Positions 9,157-17,012 of a DNA stretch of 64,000 nucleotides are shown in pieces; the first letter of the stretch is position 1; each line of letters opens with the position of its first letter. Below the pieces are notes generated by a model. That model saw only the letters and a program-made list of their open reading frames with translations, made no database searches and had not been told where the DNA came from. Source of the DNA: Streptomyces sp. NBC_01717 (lineage in GTDB: Bacteria; Actinomycetota; Actinomycetes; Streptomycetales; Streptomycetaceae); assembly GCF_036248255.1 (NCBI RefSeq), contig NZ_CP109178.1, forward strand, positions 8,127,001 to 8,191,000, in the 5' to 3' direction. The position numbers were made by a program, and so were the translations under genes.

Positions 9157-9192
9157 GGGCGGGCCCGCTCCATCCACGGGGCGGGCCCGCCC
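9157..9192 (+). terminator. GC-rich hairpin upstream of anmK
   Basis: Perfect 12-bp arms at 9157-9168 and 9181-9192 with a 12-nt loop, in the 78-bp gap between the last ATPase and anmK. It could attenuate or partly separate anmK expression from the importer. Confidence 0.55.
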
Positions 9193-9217
9193 GCACCCAT
9201 GTTCAGAAAGGAACCCT

Positions 9218-10372
9218 GTGAGAGTCCTGGGACTCAGCTCCGGCACCTCGCACGACGCGATCGACGCGGCCGTCGTCGAATTCAGCCTCGACGGCGACAC
9301 CTTGCACGGCACCCTCGTCCACGCGGCCGCACACCCCTACCCGGCCGGACTGCGCGCCGAGATCCTGGACGCGCTTCCCCCGCGGGATGTGACGCTGGCC
9401 GCGGTGTGCCGCCTGGACACCCTCATCGGGCAGTCCTTCGCCGACACCGCGGCGGCGACAGTGACCGCGGCAGAGCCGGTCGACCTGGTGTGCTCGCACG
9501 GCCAGACCCTCTACCACTGGGTGGACGACGGGACGGTGCGCGGCACCCTGCAACTCGGCCAGCCTGCCTGGATCGCCGAACGCCTGGGCGTGCCGGTGGT
9601 GTCCGATGTACGCACCGCGGACGTGGCGGCGGGCGGCCAGGGCGCACCCCTGGTGTCGCTCCTGGACACGCTGTTGCTCAGCGGACTCCCGGGTCCGGCG
9701 GGGGCGCTGAACCTCGGTGGGATCGCCAATCTGACATCGGTCGGGCAGGGCGCGCCGGTCGCCTTCGACACCGGTCCCGCAAACGCCCTGATGGACGCGG
9801 CCGCACTGGCCGGGACCGGCCGGCCGTACGACGAGGACGGCCGGCTCGCCGCCGCCGGACGGGTGGATCCGGCGCTGCTCGCCGCGCTGCTCGCCGAACC
9901 GTACTACCGGCGCGAGCCGCCGAAGAGCACCGGCAAGGAGCTCTTCCACGCCGACTACCTGACCGGGCACCTGGCCGGACGTCCCCCGCTCCCGGTCGAG
10001 GACCTCCTGGCCACACTGGCCGAACTGACCGCACGCACGGTTGCGGACGCGGTACGGGAGCGAGGCCTGCGGACCCTGGTGGTGTCCGGCGGCGGCGCGG
10101 ACAACCCGGTGCTGACCGAGCGGATCGGCGCACTGCTGCCGGGAGTCGAACTGCTGCGCTCCGACGCGCTGGGACTGCCCTCGGCAGCCAAGGAGGCGGT
10201 GGCCTTTGCCTTGCTCGGCTGGTTCACCGCGCACGGCCTGCCGGGCACGCTGCCCAGCTGCACCGGGGCGACGGGAGGACGGCTGCTGGGCCGGATCACC
10301 CCGGGCCACGGGCCGCTGCGGCTGCCGGAGCCGTTGACCGGGGCCCCGGCCGCCGCCCGCTTCAGCTGCTGA
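9218..10372 (+). CDS. anmK: 1,6-anhydro-N-acetylmuramic acid kinase
   Basis: Opens and phosphorylates 1,6-anhydroMurNAc to MurNAc-6-phosphate with ATP, feeding MurQ. 384 residues, GTG at 9218 with AAAGGAA upstream. It has the ASKHA sugar-kinase phosphate motif [12 protein letters not shown] at residues 7-18, the block [12 protein letters not shown] around 135-146, NLGGIANLT near 165-173, and [10 protein letters not shown] near 184, where Asp184 corresponds to the catalytic base. A second nucleotide-binding motif VSGGGADNP lies near the C-terminus. Anhydro-sugars arise from lytic transglycosylases, so the kinase implies import of, or internal turnover to, anhydromuropeptides. It closes importer 1's operon. 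Confidence 0.96.
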   Translation: MRVLGLSSGTSHDAIDAAVVEFSLDGDTLHGTLVHAAAHPYPAGLRAEILDALPPRDVTLAAVCRLDTLIGQSFADTAAATVTAAEPVDLVCSHGQTLYHWVDDGTVRGTLQLGQPAWIAERLGVPVVSDVRTADVAAGGQGAPLVSLLDTLLLSGLPGPAGALNLGGIANLTSVGQGAPVAFDTGPANALMDAAALAGTGRPYDEDGRLAAAGRVDPALLAALLAEPYYRREPPKSTGKELFHADYLTGHLAGRPPLPVEDLLATLAELTARTVADAVRERGLRTLVVSGGGADNPVLTERIGALLPGVELLRSDALGLPSAAKEAVAFALLGWFTAHGLPGTLPSCTGATGGRLLGRITPGHGPLRLPEPLTGAPAAARFSC

Positions 10373-10384
10373 CTTCGCCTTCGT

Positions 10385-10425
10385 GCCCGCCCGGCCCGGA
10401 GAGCGGACGAACCGGCCGGGTGGGC
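10385..10425. terminator. Terminator hairpin between convergent anmK and S9 peptidase genes
   Basis: Arms of 12 bp at 10385-10396 and 10414-10425 with one G-U pair. It lies in the 88-bp convergent gap and can serve both strands. Confidence 0.6.
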
Positions 10426-10460
10426 CGAACCGCGACGCTCCTCCGGGCACGGGCGGCTGC

Positions 10461-12491
10461 TCAGCCCTGCGCCCCCGCCGCTGCGTCGGTGGTGTCCGAG
10501 AGGTCGACAAGGATGCCCATCGCATGCCCGTACAACTCCGCCTCGGCGCGCAGTGAGGCGCTCACGCTGGACGCCTGGCGGAAGCCGTGCCCCTCGCCCT
10601 CGAAGAGCAGGTAGCGGTGCCACAGCCCGCGTCGGGCCACCGCGTCGACGATGCGTTCGGCCTGGTCGGGGCGGCAGATGAAGTCATCGGCTCCCTGCAG
10701 CATCACCAGCGGGCTGGTGATCTGCCCGGCCTTCCGGATCGGCGACACCCGGTCGAACCGCTCCTGGTCCTCGGGCAATTTCCCGACCAGATACTCCATA
10801 TATCGGGACTCGAAGTCATGGGTCTGCCCGTAGATCCAGGTCTCCGGGGCACTGATGGGGTAGTACACCGCCCCGCAGCAGAAGGTGTCGGTCGACGTCA
10901 GTGCCGCGAGTGTCGTCCAGCCGCCCGCCGAGCCGCCGCGGATCGCGGTGCGCGACGGGTCCGCGAGCCCGGCGGAGGCCAGCTCCGAGGCGACCGTCAC
11001 CGAGTCCTCGACGTCGGTGACACCCCAGGTGTGCCGCAGCCGGTCCCGGTAGGCGCGGCCGTAGCCGGTGGAGCCGCCGTAGTCGACGGCGGCCACGGCG
11101 AAGCCCCGGCTGCAGAAGAGTGAGAACTCCGCATCGGGGGCGGCGCCGTTGGAGTTGGTGGGCCCGCCGTGGATGTGGATCAGCAGCGGCGGTGCCTCGC
11201 CTGCCGGGCCGGTGCAGTCCGGGCTGGTGGGCGGGTAGTAGACGTACTGCACATCGCCGCCGTCCGCGGCTTTGGCGACCCGCCGCTCCGGCACTGCCCG
11301 CCAGGCGTCGTACGTGGTGTCGCGCTCACCGTTGCAGCGCACCGGAGCGCTGCCGTCGAGCGGTACCCGCAGCACGGCGTGGCCGAGCGTGGGGGAGGCA
11401 GCCAGGACCACGGCTGCGTGGCCGTCCGCCCACAGGTCGGAGCCGAACTCCGTCCACTCGGGCGCCAGATCGCGCAGCGTGCCGTCGGCGGGGTCCCACA
11501 GTGCGAACCGCTGTTCGCCGACGCCGTGACGCAGCACCACTCCCGCCGCCGTCGCCGCGAACCAGCTCCCGCCGACCCGCCACAGGGCACCCGCGCACTC
11601 CCGCTCCATGGGAAGTACGCACTCGGCGTGCCAGTCCCCGTCGGGCGCCCGGGTGATCCGGAAGAGGTTCGCCCAGCCGTCCGGGTCGGCCATCGCGTAC
11701 AGCGTGCCGTCGGGCGCCCACGCGGCCTGCGGTACGGACACCGCACCGCCGCCCAGCACCCGCACCGGTTCGCCCGCCACGCCGTCGGCCAGCGGCGCGA
11801 CCATCAACTCGGTGGTCTCCCAAGGCATCTGCGGGTGGTCCCAGCCGAGCCACGCCAGGTGCCGTCCGTCCGGGCTGATCCGCGGGGTGGACAGGAAGTG
11901 GTGGTCGCCACCGACCACCCGCAGCCGGTCCGGCGCGGTGGCGGCCGAGCCGTCGAGCGGCACGGCGACGATGTCGCGACGGGTGCGGGGGGCCGGATCC
12001 TCGCCCGGTTCCCGGGCCGCCCGGGTGACCTCCCGGACCAGCCAGACCTCGGTGCCACCTGGCGCGAACACCGGGTCCGCCCAGCAGGTCTCGTACCCGG
12101 GCGGGTCGGCAGGGGTCAGGGGGGTCAGGTCGCTCGCACCGCCCGCTCCCAGCGGGGCGGTCCCGGCCGCGTACAGCCGCTGGTCGCGGTGGTCGGTGAA
12201 GACCAGCAGATGCGGGGCGCCGTCCTGGCCGGGCCGGACCGCGTACGGGCGGCCGCCGTAGCCCAGCGAGCGGTTGCGCACACTGACACCCGTCGGCAGC
12301 ACCGGCTCGGGGGTATGCCCGGGGCCGGTGCGCAACAGCCGTACGGTGGCGGTCGCCGGGTCGTTGGCGCACCACCAGGTCTCCTCGCCGACGCCGGACG
12401 GCCAACTCGTGGCCCTGGAGCCGGCCGCGGCCGAATCGGCGGTCAGCGGTGAGGGCCACTCCCCGTAGGGGAGGACGCGGCGCTCGGTCAT
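10461..12491 (-). CDS. S9 family (prolyl oligopeptidase-like) peptidase
   Basis: Cytoplasmic serine peptidase of 676 residues: an N-terminal beta-propeller with repeated DG(R)HLAW-like blades to about residue 400, then an alpha/beta-hydrolase domain. The catalytic triad can be read as Ser521 in GGSAGGW, Asp602 or Asp603 in QGADDF, and His635 in GEGHGF. The ATG (complement of 12489-12491) overlaps the stop of the upstream decarboxylase gene as ATGA, so the two are translationally coupled. The open frame runs far upstream through the decarboxylase gene on the same strand, but that part is a shadow frame. The size-excluding propeller restricts such enzymes to short peptides, which fits turnover of imported murein peptides (inference). 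No signal peptide is visible. Confidence 0.9.
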   Translation of the reverse strand: MTERRVLPYGEWPSPLTADSAAAGSRATSWPSGVGEETWWCANDPATATVRLLRTGPGHTPEPVLPTGVSVRNRSLGYGGRPYAVRPGQDGAPHLLVFTDHRDQRLYAAGTAPLGAGGASDLTPLTPADPPGYETCWADPVFAPGGTEVWLVREVTRAAREPGEDPAPRTRRDIVAVPLDGSAATAPDRLRVVGGDHHFLSTPRISPDGRHLAWLGWDHPQMPWETTELMVAPLADGVAGEPVRVLGGGAVSVPQAAWAPDGTLYAMADPDGWANLFRITRAPDGDWHAECVLPMERECAGALWRVGGSWFAATAAGVVLRHGVGEQRFALWDPADGTLRDLAPEWTEFGSDLWADGHAAVVLAASPTLGHAVLRVPLDGSAPVRCNGERDTTYDAWRAVPERRVAKAADGGDVQYVYYPPTSPDCTGPAGEAPPLLIHIHGGPTNSNGAAPDAEFSLFCSRGFAVAAVDYGGSTGYGRAYRDRLRHTWGVTDVEDSVTVASELASAGLADPSRTAIRGGSAGGWTTLAALTSTDTFCCGAVYYPISAPETWIYGQTHDFESRYMEYLVGKLPEDQERFDRVSPIRKAGQITSPLVMLQGADDFICRPDQAERIVDAVARRGLWHRYLLFEGEGHGFRQASSVSASLRAEAELYGHAMGILVDLSDTTDAAAGAQG

Positions 12492-13870
12492 CGAAGGTCT
12501 CCTGAGAGGTCTATGGCGGCGCCGGCGCCGTCGCGGAGCAGCAGGTCGGCGGGGGTCTCGCGACGCACCATGAGGCGTGCCTGCCCGTCGCGTACGGCGA
12601 CGACGGCGGGGCGCGGCTGGAAGTTGTAGTTGCTGGCCATGACGTGGTGGTAGGCGCCGGTCGCGGGCACCGCCAGCAGATCGCCGACCGCCAGGTCGGC
12701 CGGGAGGGCGATGTCGGGTACGACGATGTCGCCGCTCTCGCAGTGCCGGCCGACGACGAGGGAGTGCACGGGGCGGTCGGTCAGCCTGCGGTTGGCGGTC
12801 CAGGCGGTGTACGAGGCCTGGTAGAGAGCGGGGCGCAGGGCGTCGCTCATGCCGCCGTCGACGGAGACGAAGCGTCGCTCGAGGCCCTGCTTGACCACGC
12901 CGACCTCGTAGAGCGTGACACCGGCGGTGCCGATCAGAGAGCGGCCCGGCTCCACCGCGAGCCGGACGGAGGCAGGGTCCAGCTCCTCGGCGACCCCGGC
13001 CCGCAGCGCGGCTACGAACTCGGCGGGAGCCAGCCGTTGCTGGCCGGGCACATAGGCGATCCCGGCGCCGCCGCCGAGGTCCAGCTCGTCGATACCGATG
13101 CTGTGCCGCTCGGCGAGCATGCGGACGAATGCGGCAACCCGCGAGGCGGCCCGCCGGATGCCGGACGGGTCGAGGATCTGCGAACCCAGGTGGGAGTGGA
13201 TGCCCGTCAGACGCAACGAGGGGATGCCACTGACGGTGAGGACCGCCCGTTCGGCGAATCCACCGTTGACCGGGAAGCCGAACTTCACGTCGTCGCTGCC
13301 GGTGGCCATGTAGTCGTGGGTGTCGGCGGCGACGCCCGGCGCGATGCGCAGATACACGTCCTGGACCCGGCCGGCGTCGGCCGCGTAACCGGCGAGCCGG
13401 TCGATCTCCTCGGCGCAGTCGACGACGACCACCCCGACGCCGTGTGCCACGGCCGAGCTGAGCTCGGCGGGGAGCTTGTTGTTGCCGTGCAGCACGATGT
13501 GGGCGGGGTCGAAGCCCGCGGCGACGGCGAGTTCGAGCTCGCCGACGCTGCACACGTCCAGGTGCAGACGCTCCTCGCCGACCCAGCGGACCATCTCCGG
13601 GCAGAGGAAGGCCTTGGACGCGTAGTGCACGCGGTCCGCGCCGGACTCCCGCCACTGGCGGGCCCGCTCACGGAAGTCCGCCTCGTCCACGACGTAGAGC
13701 GGAGTGCCGCAGGCCTGGGCGAGACCTGTCAGCGGCACGGAACCCACGTGCAGTTCGCCGTTTATGTCCTTGGCGGTGAGCGGCCAGATGTCCGGCGCTT
13801 CGTCCGGGCCCGCGGCGCGGGCGGGGGCGGCGTCGGGCGCGTGGTCGGCGGGTGGAACCACCTGTGTCAC
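12488..13870 (-). CDS. lysA: Diaminopimelate decarboxylase (PLP, fold III)
   Basis: Decarboxylates meso-diaminopimelate at the D-centre to give L-lysine. 460 residues from the GTG at 13870, which overlaps the stop of the XRE regulator (GTGA). PLP-binding Lys86 sits in YASKAF. Further DapDC signatures are the HSHLGSQ phosphate/PLP loop, LDLGGGAGI, EPGRS, and CESGD near residue 380, whose Cys acts from the partner subunit. Streptomycetes normally keep a biosynthetic lysA near threonine genes. A copy coupled to a peptidase in a murein-recycling block looks catabolic, disposing of DAP freed from wall peptides. A fold III decarboxylase for another D-centre amino acid is the alternative. Confidence 0.87.
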   Translation of the reverse strand: MTQVVPPADHAPDAAPARAAGPDEAPDIWPLTAKDINGELHVGSVPLTGLAQACGTPLYVVDEADFRERARQWRESGADRVHYASKAFLCPEMVRWVGEERLHLDVCSVGELELAVAAGFDPAHIVLHGNNKLPAELSSAVAHGVGVVVVDCAEEIDRLAGYAADAGRVQDVYLRIAPGVAADTHDYMATGSDDVKFGFPVNGGFAERAVLTVSGIPSLRLTGIHSHLGSQILDPSGIRRAASRVAAFVRMLAERHSIGIDELDLGGGAGIAYVPGQQRLAPAEFVAALRAGVAEELDPASVRLAVEPGRSLIGTAGVTLYEVGVVKQGLERRFVSVDGGMSDALRPALYQASYTAWTANRRLTDRPVHSLVVGRHCESGDIVVPDIALPADLAVGDLLAVPATGAYHHVMASNYNFQPRPAVVAVRDGQARLMVRRETPADLLLRDGAGAAIDLSGDLR

Positions 13871-14490
13871 TCCTTCGTGAGGACGACGAGCAGAAGCAAG
13901 TCGTCGCTGGTCTGCGTGATCTGATGTTCTTCGGATGCGGCGAAGTGGCAGGCGTCGGCCGGATTCAGGACGCGCGCGGTGTCCGCGACACGGAGCCGGC
14001 ACTGTCCGGCCAGCACCACCACGAGTTCCTCTCCGGCGTGCCGGATCGGTCGGGCGTGATCGCCCGGTTCGCCCCTTATCAGGCGCGAGTGGAGCATGGT
14101 CGCGTCATGAGCCGTCATGTTCCAGATTCCCTGACCGTCCGACATTGCGGTCAAGCCCGGAAGTGTGGTGAAACGCGGCGGGAACGGGCTGTTGTCGGAA
14201 GTGTCGCCGGGTCCGGCGCCGAGCAGCTCGTGCAGTTCGAGACCCAGCACTCCGGCGAGCTGCGCCAGGCTGCGGACCGTCGGATTCGCCGAGCCGGATT
14301 CGATCTGCGAGACATATGCGGGCGAGAGGCCCGACCCGGCCGCGGTGGCGGCCAGGGTCAGTCCTGCCGTCCTGCGCGCCGAGGCAACGACCTTGGCCAG
14401 TTGGGCGGTTGCCCGATCGGCGGCGGACGCCTCGACCGGTGAGTCGACGGTCGGCGGGGCGGGGGCTGGAACATCCCTTGACTCAGGCAT
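13867..14490 (-). CDS. XRE-family regulator with cupin domain
   Basis: Transcriptional regulator of 207 residues: HTH_3 at about residues 28-88 (signature LSPAYVSQIESGSANPTVRS), then a cupin_2 ligand-sensing domain at about 120-205. No Shine-Dalgarno precedes the ATG (complement of 14488-14490). A -35/-10 pair on the minus strand places the predicted transcription start at the A of the ATG, so a leaderless mRNA is likely. It heads the XRE-decarboxylase-S9 peptidase operon with 4-bp overlaps throughout and faces a second RpiR-like regulator across a 114-bp gap. An amino acid such as DAP or lysine is a reasonable guess for the cupin ligand. Confidence 0.9.
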   Translation of the reverse strand: MPESRDVPAPAPPTVDSPVEASAADRATAQLAKVVASARRTAGLTLAATAAGSGLSPAYVSQIESGSANPTVRSLAQLAGVLGLELHELLGAGPGDTSDNSPFPPRFTTLPGLTAMSDGQGIWNMTAHDATMLHSRLIRGEPGDHARPIRHAGEELVVVLAGQCRLRVADTARVLNPADACHFAASEEHQITQTSDDLLLLVVLTKE

Positions 14491-14549
14491 GCGGTGACAG
14501 TAATACTCGCGCCACCTTAGATCAATGTATCCGCCAGCAAGTGATACTC
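14478..14549. promoter_or_regulatory. Overlapping divergent promoters with GTRATACTC repeats
   Basis: Plus strand: TTGACT 14478-14483, 17-bp spacer, TAATAC 14501-14506, toward the RpiR-like gene. Minus strand: TTGATC (complement of 14520-14525), 17-bp spacer, TACTGT (complement of 14497-14502), toward the XRE gene, ending exactly at its ATG. The two -10 boxes share 14501-14502. GTAATACTC at 14500-14508 covers both, and a near copy GTGATACTC lies at 14541-14549, 41 bp away. This geometry suggests mutually exclusive transcription controlled by one of the two flanking regulators (inference). Confidence 0.55.
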
Positions 14550-14604
14550 AGGGAAGAAATCCCTGGTCGCAGCGGTGGAGTTCACGGCATGGAGGGAGGT
14601 TTTG

Positions 14605-15507
14605 ATGTCTGTCCTGACGCCTGATCCTGTACTCCGGCTGTTGGAGCGCGCGGCTGCGCATTGCGGCTCCGGGGCCGCCCGCCTGCACGCCGTACTTGCT
14701 GCGGACTTCCCCGCCGCACTGTCCCGGCGCCCCGCCCAACTCCTGCGGACGGCCGAGGCGAACGCCGAGGATCTCGACCAGCTGCTCGCCATGGCGGGCT
14801 TCGCCGACACCGAGGACCTGCGTGCCTGCGCCGCCCGCGAGACGGGCCGCCGACTGCCCGTTCCCGACCAGCGCATCGCCGACCGGGAGGGGGAGCCCGG
14901 TGACCGCACCGCGCTGCGCCGCATCCTCGCCCGGGAACAGGAGAACCTGGCCGGCACCCTCGACGCGCTGCATGCCAACGGCGCCCTGGAACTCGCCGCG
15001 CGCGCCGTGGTCGCAGGCCGCCGCCGCTGGGTGTTCGGTGACATGAAGTCCATCGGGTACGCGGCTCTGGTCGCCGCCGATCTCTCCGCCGCGCTGCGTG
15101 ACGTCACCCTCGTCCAGCCAGGAGTGGGAGCGGCTGTCACCGCCCTCGCCGACGCCGGCGACCAGGACGTCCTGATCACCTTCAGCTTTCGCAGTTACAG
15201 CCGCCACACCGTACGCGTGGCCCGTGAGTTCCATGCGCTGGGCGGCACGGTCGTAGCAATCACCGACGGCTACGACAGCCCGGTGTGCGCGTACGCCACC
15301 CACGTCCTCGCGGTGAACACCCGGAGCGAGTCGCGCACCCACTCGCCGACCGCCGTCACCGCCACCGGCCATCTGCTCGCCTCACTTGCCGCTGCCGGCG
15401 CGAAGGGCGCGGCCCGTCGCGCCCAGCGCCGCCACGCACTCACCCGGGCCCTGAGCGACGGCGAGGTCACCACTCCCGCCGACCCTCCTGAGAGGACTGC
15501 TCCGTGA
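14605..15507 (+). CDS. RpiR-like regulator with SIS domain
   Basis: Second RpiR-type protein, 300 residues. ATG at 14605 is chosen because GGAGGGAGG at 14591-14599 lies 5 nt upstream; the frame can be extended to 14575 without an RBS. The N-terminal helical region (about 10-85) is a diverged RpiR HTH_6. The SIS domain (about 130-260) has VFGDMKSIGYAAL and LITFSFRSYSRHT in place of the usual sugar-phosphate loop. The stop overlaps the GTG of the following M20 gene (GTGA), so regulator and peptidase are coupled. It is divergent from the XRE regulator through overlapping promoters. Confidence 0.85.
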   Translation: MSVLTPDPVLRLLERAAAHCGSGAARLHAVLAADFPAALSRRPAQLLRTAEANAEDLDQLLAMAGFADTEDLRACAARETGRRLPVPDQRIADREGEPGDRTALRRILAREQENLAGTLDALHANGALELAARAVVAGRRRWVFGDMKSIGYAALVAADLSAALRDVTLVQPGVGAAVTALADAGDQDVLITFSFRSYSRHTVRVAREFHALGGTVVAITDGYDSPVCAYATHVLAVNTRSESRTHSPTAVTATGHLLASLAAAGAKGAARRAQRRHALTRALSDGEVTTPADPPERTAP

Positions 15508-16868
15508 TCCAGGAGCTCACCGACCCTTCCGCGGAACAGTTCTCCCACCACGAGACACTGGCCACCGACACGATCGACCACTGCTCGCGGCTGATCCGCT
15601 TCGACACCAGCAACTACGGCGGCGGCGATTCGCGCGGCGAGCGGGAAGCCGCCGAGTGGGTGGCCGAAGTCCTCGCGGACGCCGGATACGCGCCGCAGGT
15701 CCTGGAGTCGGAGCCGCGCCGCGCGTCCACCGTGGTCCGGATCCCGGGCGCCGACGCGCTGGCCCCCGCACTGCTGGTCCACGGTCATCTGGATGTCGTG
15801 CCCGCCGAACCCTCCGACTGGTCCTTCGATCCGTTCAGCGGCGAGGTCACCGACGGCGCGGTACGCGGCCGCGGCGCCCTGGACATGAAGGACATGGACG
15901 CGATGATGCTGGCCTGCGCCACCGGATTCGCCCGGACCGGTACCCGCCCGCCGCGCGACATCGTGATGGCGTTCGTCGCCGACGAGGAGGACACCGGCGC
16001 CTACGGAGCGGGGTTCCTCGTCGACAAGCACCCCGGACTCTTCGAAGGTGTCACCGCCGCCATCAGTGAGTCCGGCGGCTACAGCGTCCATCTGCCCAAC
16101 GGCCGCCGCCTCTACCCGGTCGCCACCGGTGAGCGCGGCAGCGCCTGGATGACCCTCAGCGCGCACGGCGCCGCAGGCCACGGTTCCCGCCGCAACCCCG
16201 ACAACGCGGTGGCCACTCTGGTACGCACCGTGGCCGAACTGGCCGCGCACACCTGGCCGGTTCATCTGATCCCGCCGGTCCGGGCGCTCCTCGACGGGCT
16301 CGGGTCGGAGCTCGGCATCACGATCGACCCGGCCGACCCGGCGAGCGTCGCCCAACTCGGCGAAGCTGCCCGGCTGGTGGAGTCGACCATGTCCAACTCC
16401 CTCAACCCGACCCGGCTGAACGCCGGTTACAAGCACAACGTCATCCCCAGCGAAGCCACCGCCGGCATCGACGGACGGGTCCTGCCCGGCGCCGAGAAGG
16501 AGTTCTTCGCCGCCGTCGACGCGGTGCTCGGTACCAAGGTGACCCGCGAGTTCGCCAGCTGGACCGAGCCGGTCGCGGCCGACCACACCTCGCCCGAGTT
16601 CGCGGCCATGGCGGACGCCCTGCGCGCCCATGACCCGCAGGCCCTGGTCCTGCCGTTCTGCATGTCCGGCGGCACCGATGCCAAGGCGTTCGCCCGGCTG
16701 GGCATCGCCGGCTACGGCTTCGCCCCCGGCACCACCCCGCCCGGCTTCAACAGCTGGGACTACGTACACGGCGTCGACGAGCACGTCCTCACCGACAGCC
16801 TCGCCTTCGGTGTCCGGGTCCTGGACACCTTCCTCCGGGCGGACCCCTCCAGCCCCGCATCGGACTGA
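15504..16868 (+). CDS. M20 family metallopeptidase
   Basis: Dinuclear zinc peptidase of 454 residues, GTG at 15504 overlapping the regulator's stop. Metal and catalytic motifs of the M20 ArgE/DapE/CPG2 group are present: HGHLDVVP (first ligand), RGALDMKDMDA (bridging Asp) and ADEEDTGAYG (catalytic Glu-Glu pair), followed by a dimerisation domain with NVIPSEATAGIDGRV. No signal peptide, so it acts in the cytoplasm. It lies directly before the importer 2 binding protein, separated by a hairpin. Hydrolysis of dipeptides or N-acyl amino acids derived from murein peptides is likely. Confidence 0.88.
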   Translation: MIQELTDPSAEQFSHHETLATDTIDHCSRLIRFDTSNYGGGDSRGEREAAEWVAEVLADAGYAPQVLESEPRRASTVVRIPGADALAPALLVHGHLDVVPAEPSDWSFDPFSGEVTDGAVRGRGALDMKDMDAMMLACATGFARTGTRPPRDIVMAFVADEEDTGAYGAGFLVDKHPGLFEGVTAAISESGGYSVHLPNGRRLYPVATGERGSAWMTLSAHGAAGHGSRRNPDNAVATLVRTVAELAAHTWPVHLIPPVRALLDGLGSELGITIDPADPASVAQLGEAARLVESTMSNSLNPTRLNAGYKHNVIPSEATAGIDGRVLPGAEKEFFAAVDAVLGTKVTREFASWTEPVAADHTSPEFAAMADALRAHDPQALVLPFCMSGGTDAKAFARLGIAGYGFAPGTTPPGFNSWDYVHGVDEHVLTDSLAFGVRVLDTFLRADPSSPASD

Positions 16869-16961
16869 CTCGACGGCCGTCACCGGCCGCACGACAGGCG
16901 AGCCACCCGGCATTGCCCCGGCTCGCCACAGCAAGGCAGCACACAGCACGTTCACCGGTAC

Positions 16962-16985
16962 GACGCGGACCCCTTGGTCCGCGTC
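16962..16985 (+). terminator. Hairpin upstream of importer 2
   Basis: Perfect 10-bp arms at 16962-16971 and 16976-16985 with a CCTT tetraloop, 94 bp after the M20 stop and 27 bp before the chosen ATG of the binding protein. Likely terminator or attenuator. It overlaps the frame's upstream GTG at 16974, another reason not to start the protein there. Confidence 0.6.
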
Positions 16986-17012
16986 CTGCCCACGCTCCTG
17001 GATTGGCACGAA

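Noticed and set aside
12492..13655. Upstream extension of the S9 peptidase frame through the decarboxylase gene
   Set aside because: Arg/Gly-rich out-of-frame translation. The peptidase has a clear ATG overlapping the decarboxylase stop, and the decarboxylase occupies this stretch with complete motifs.
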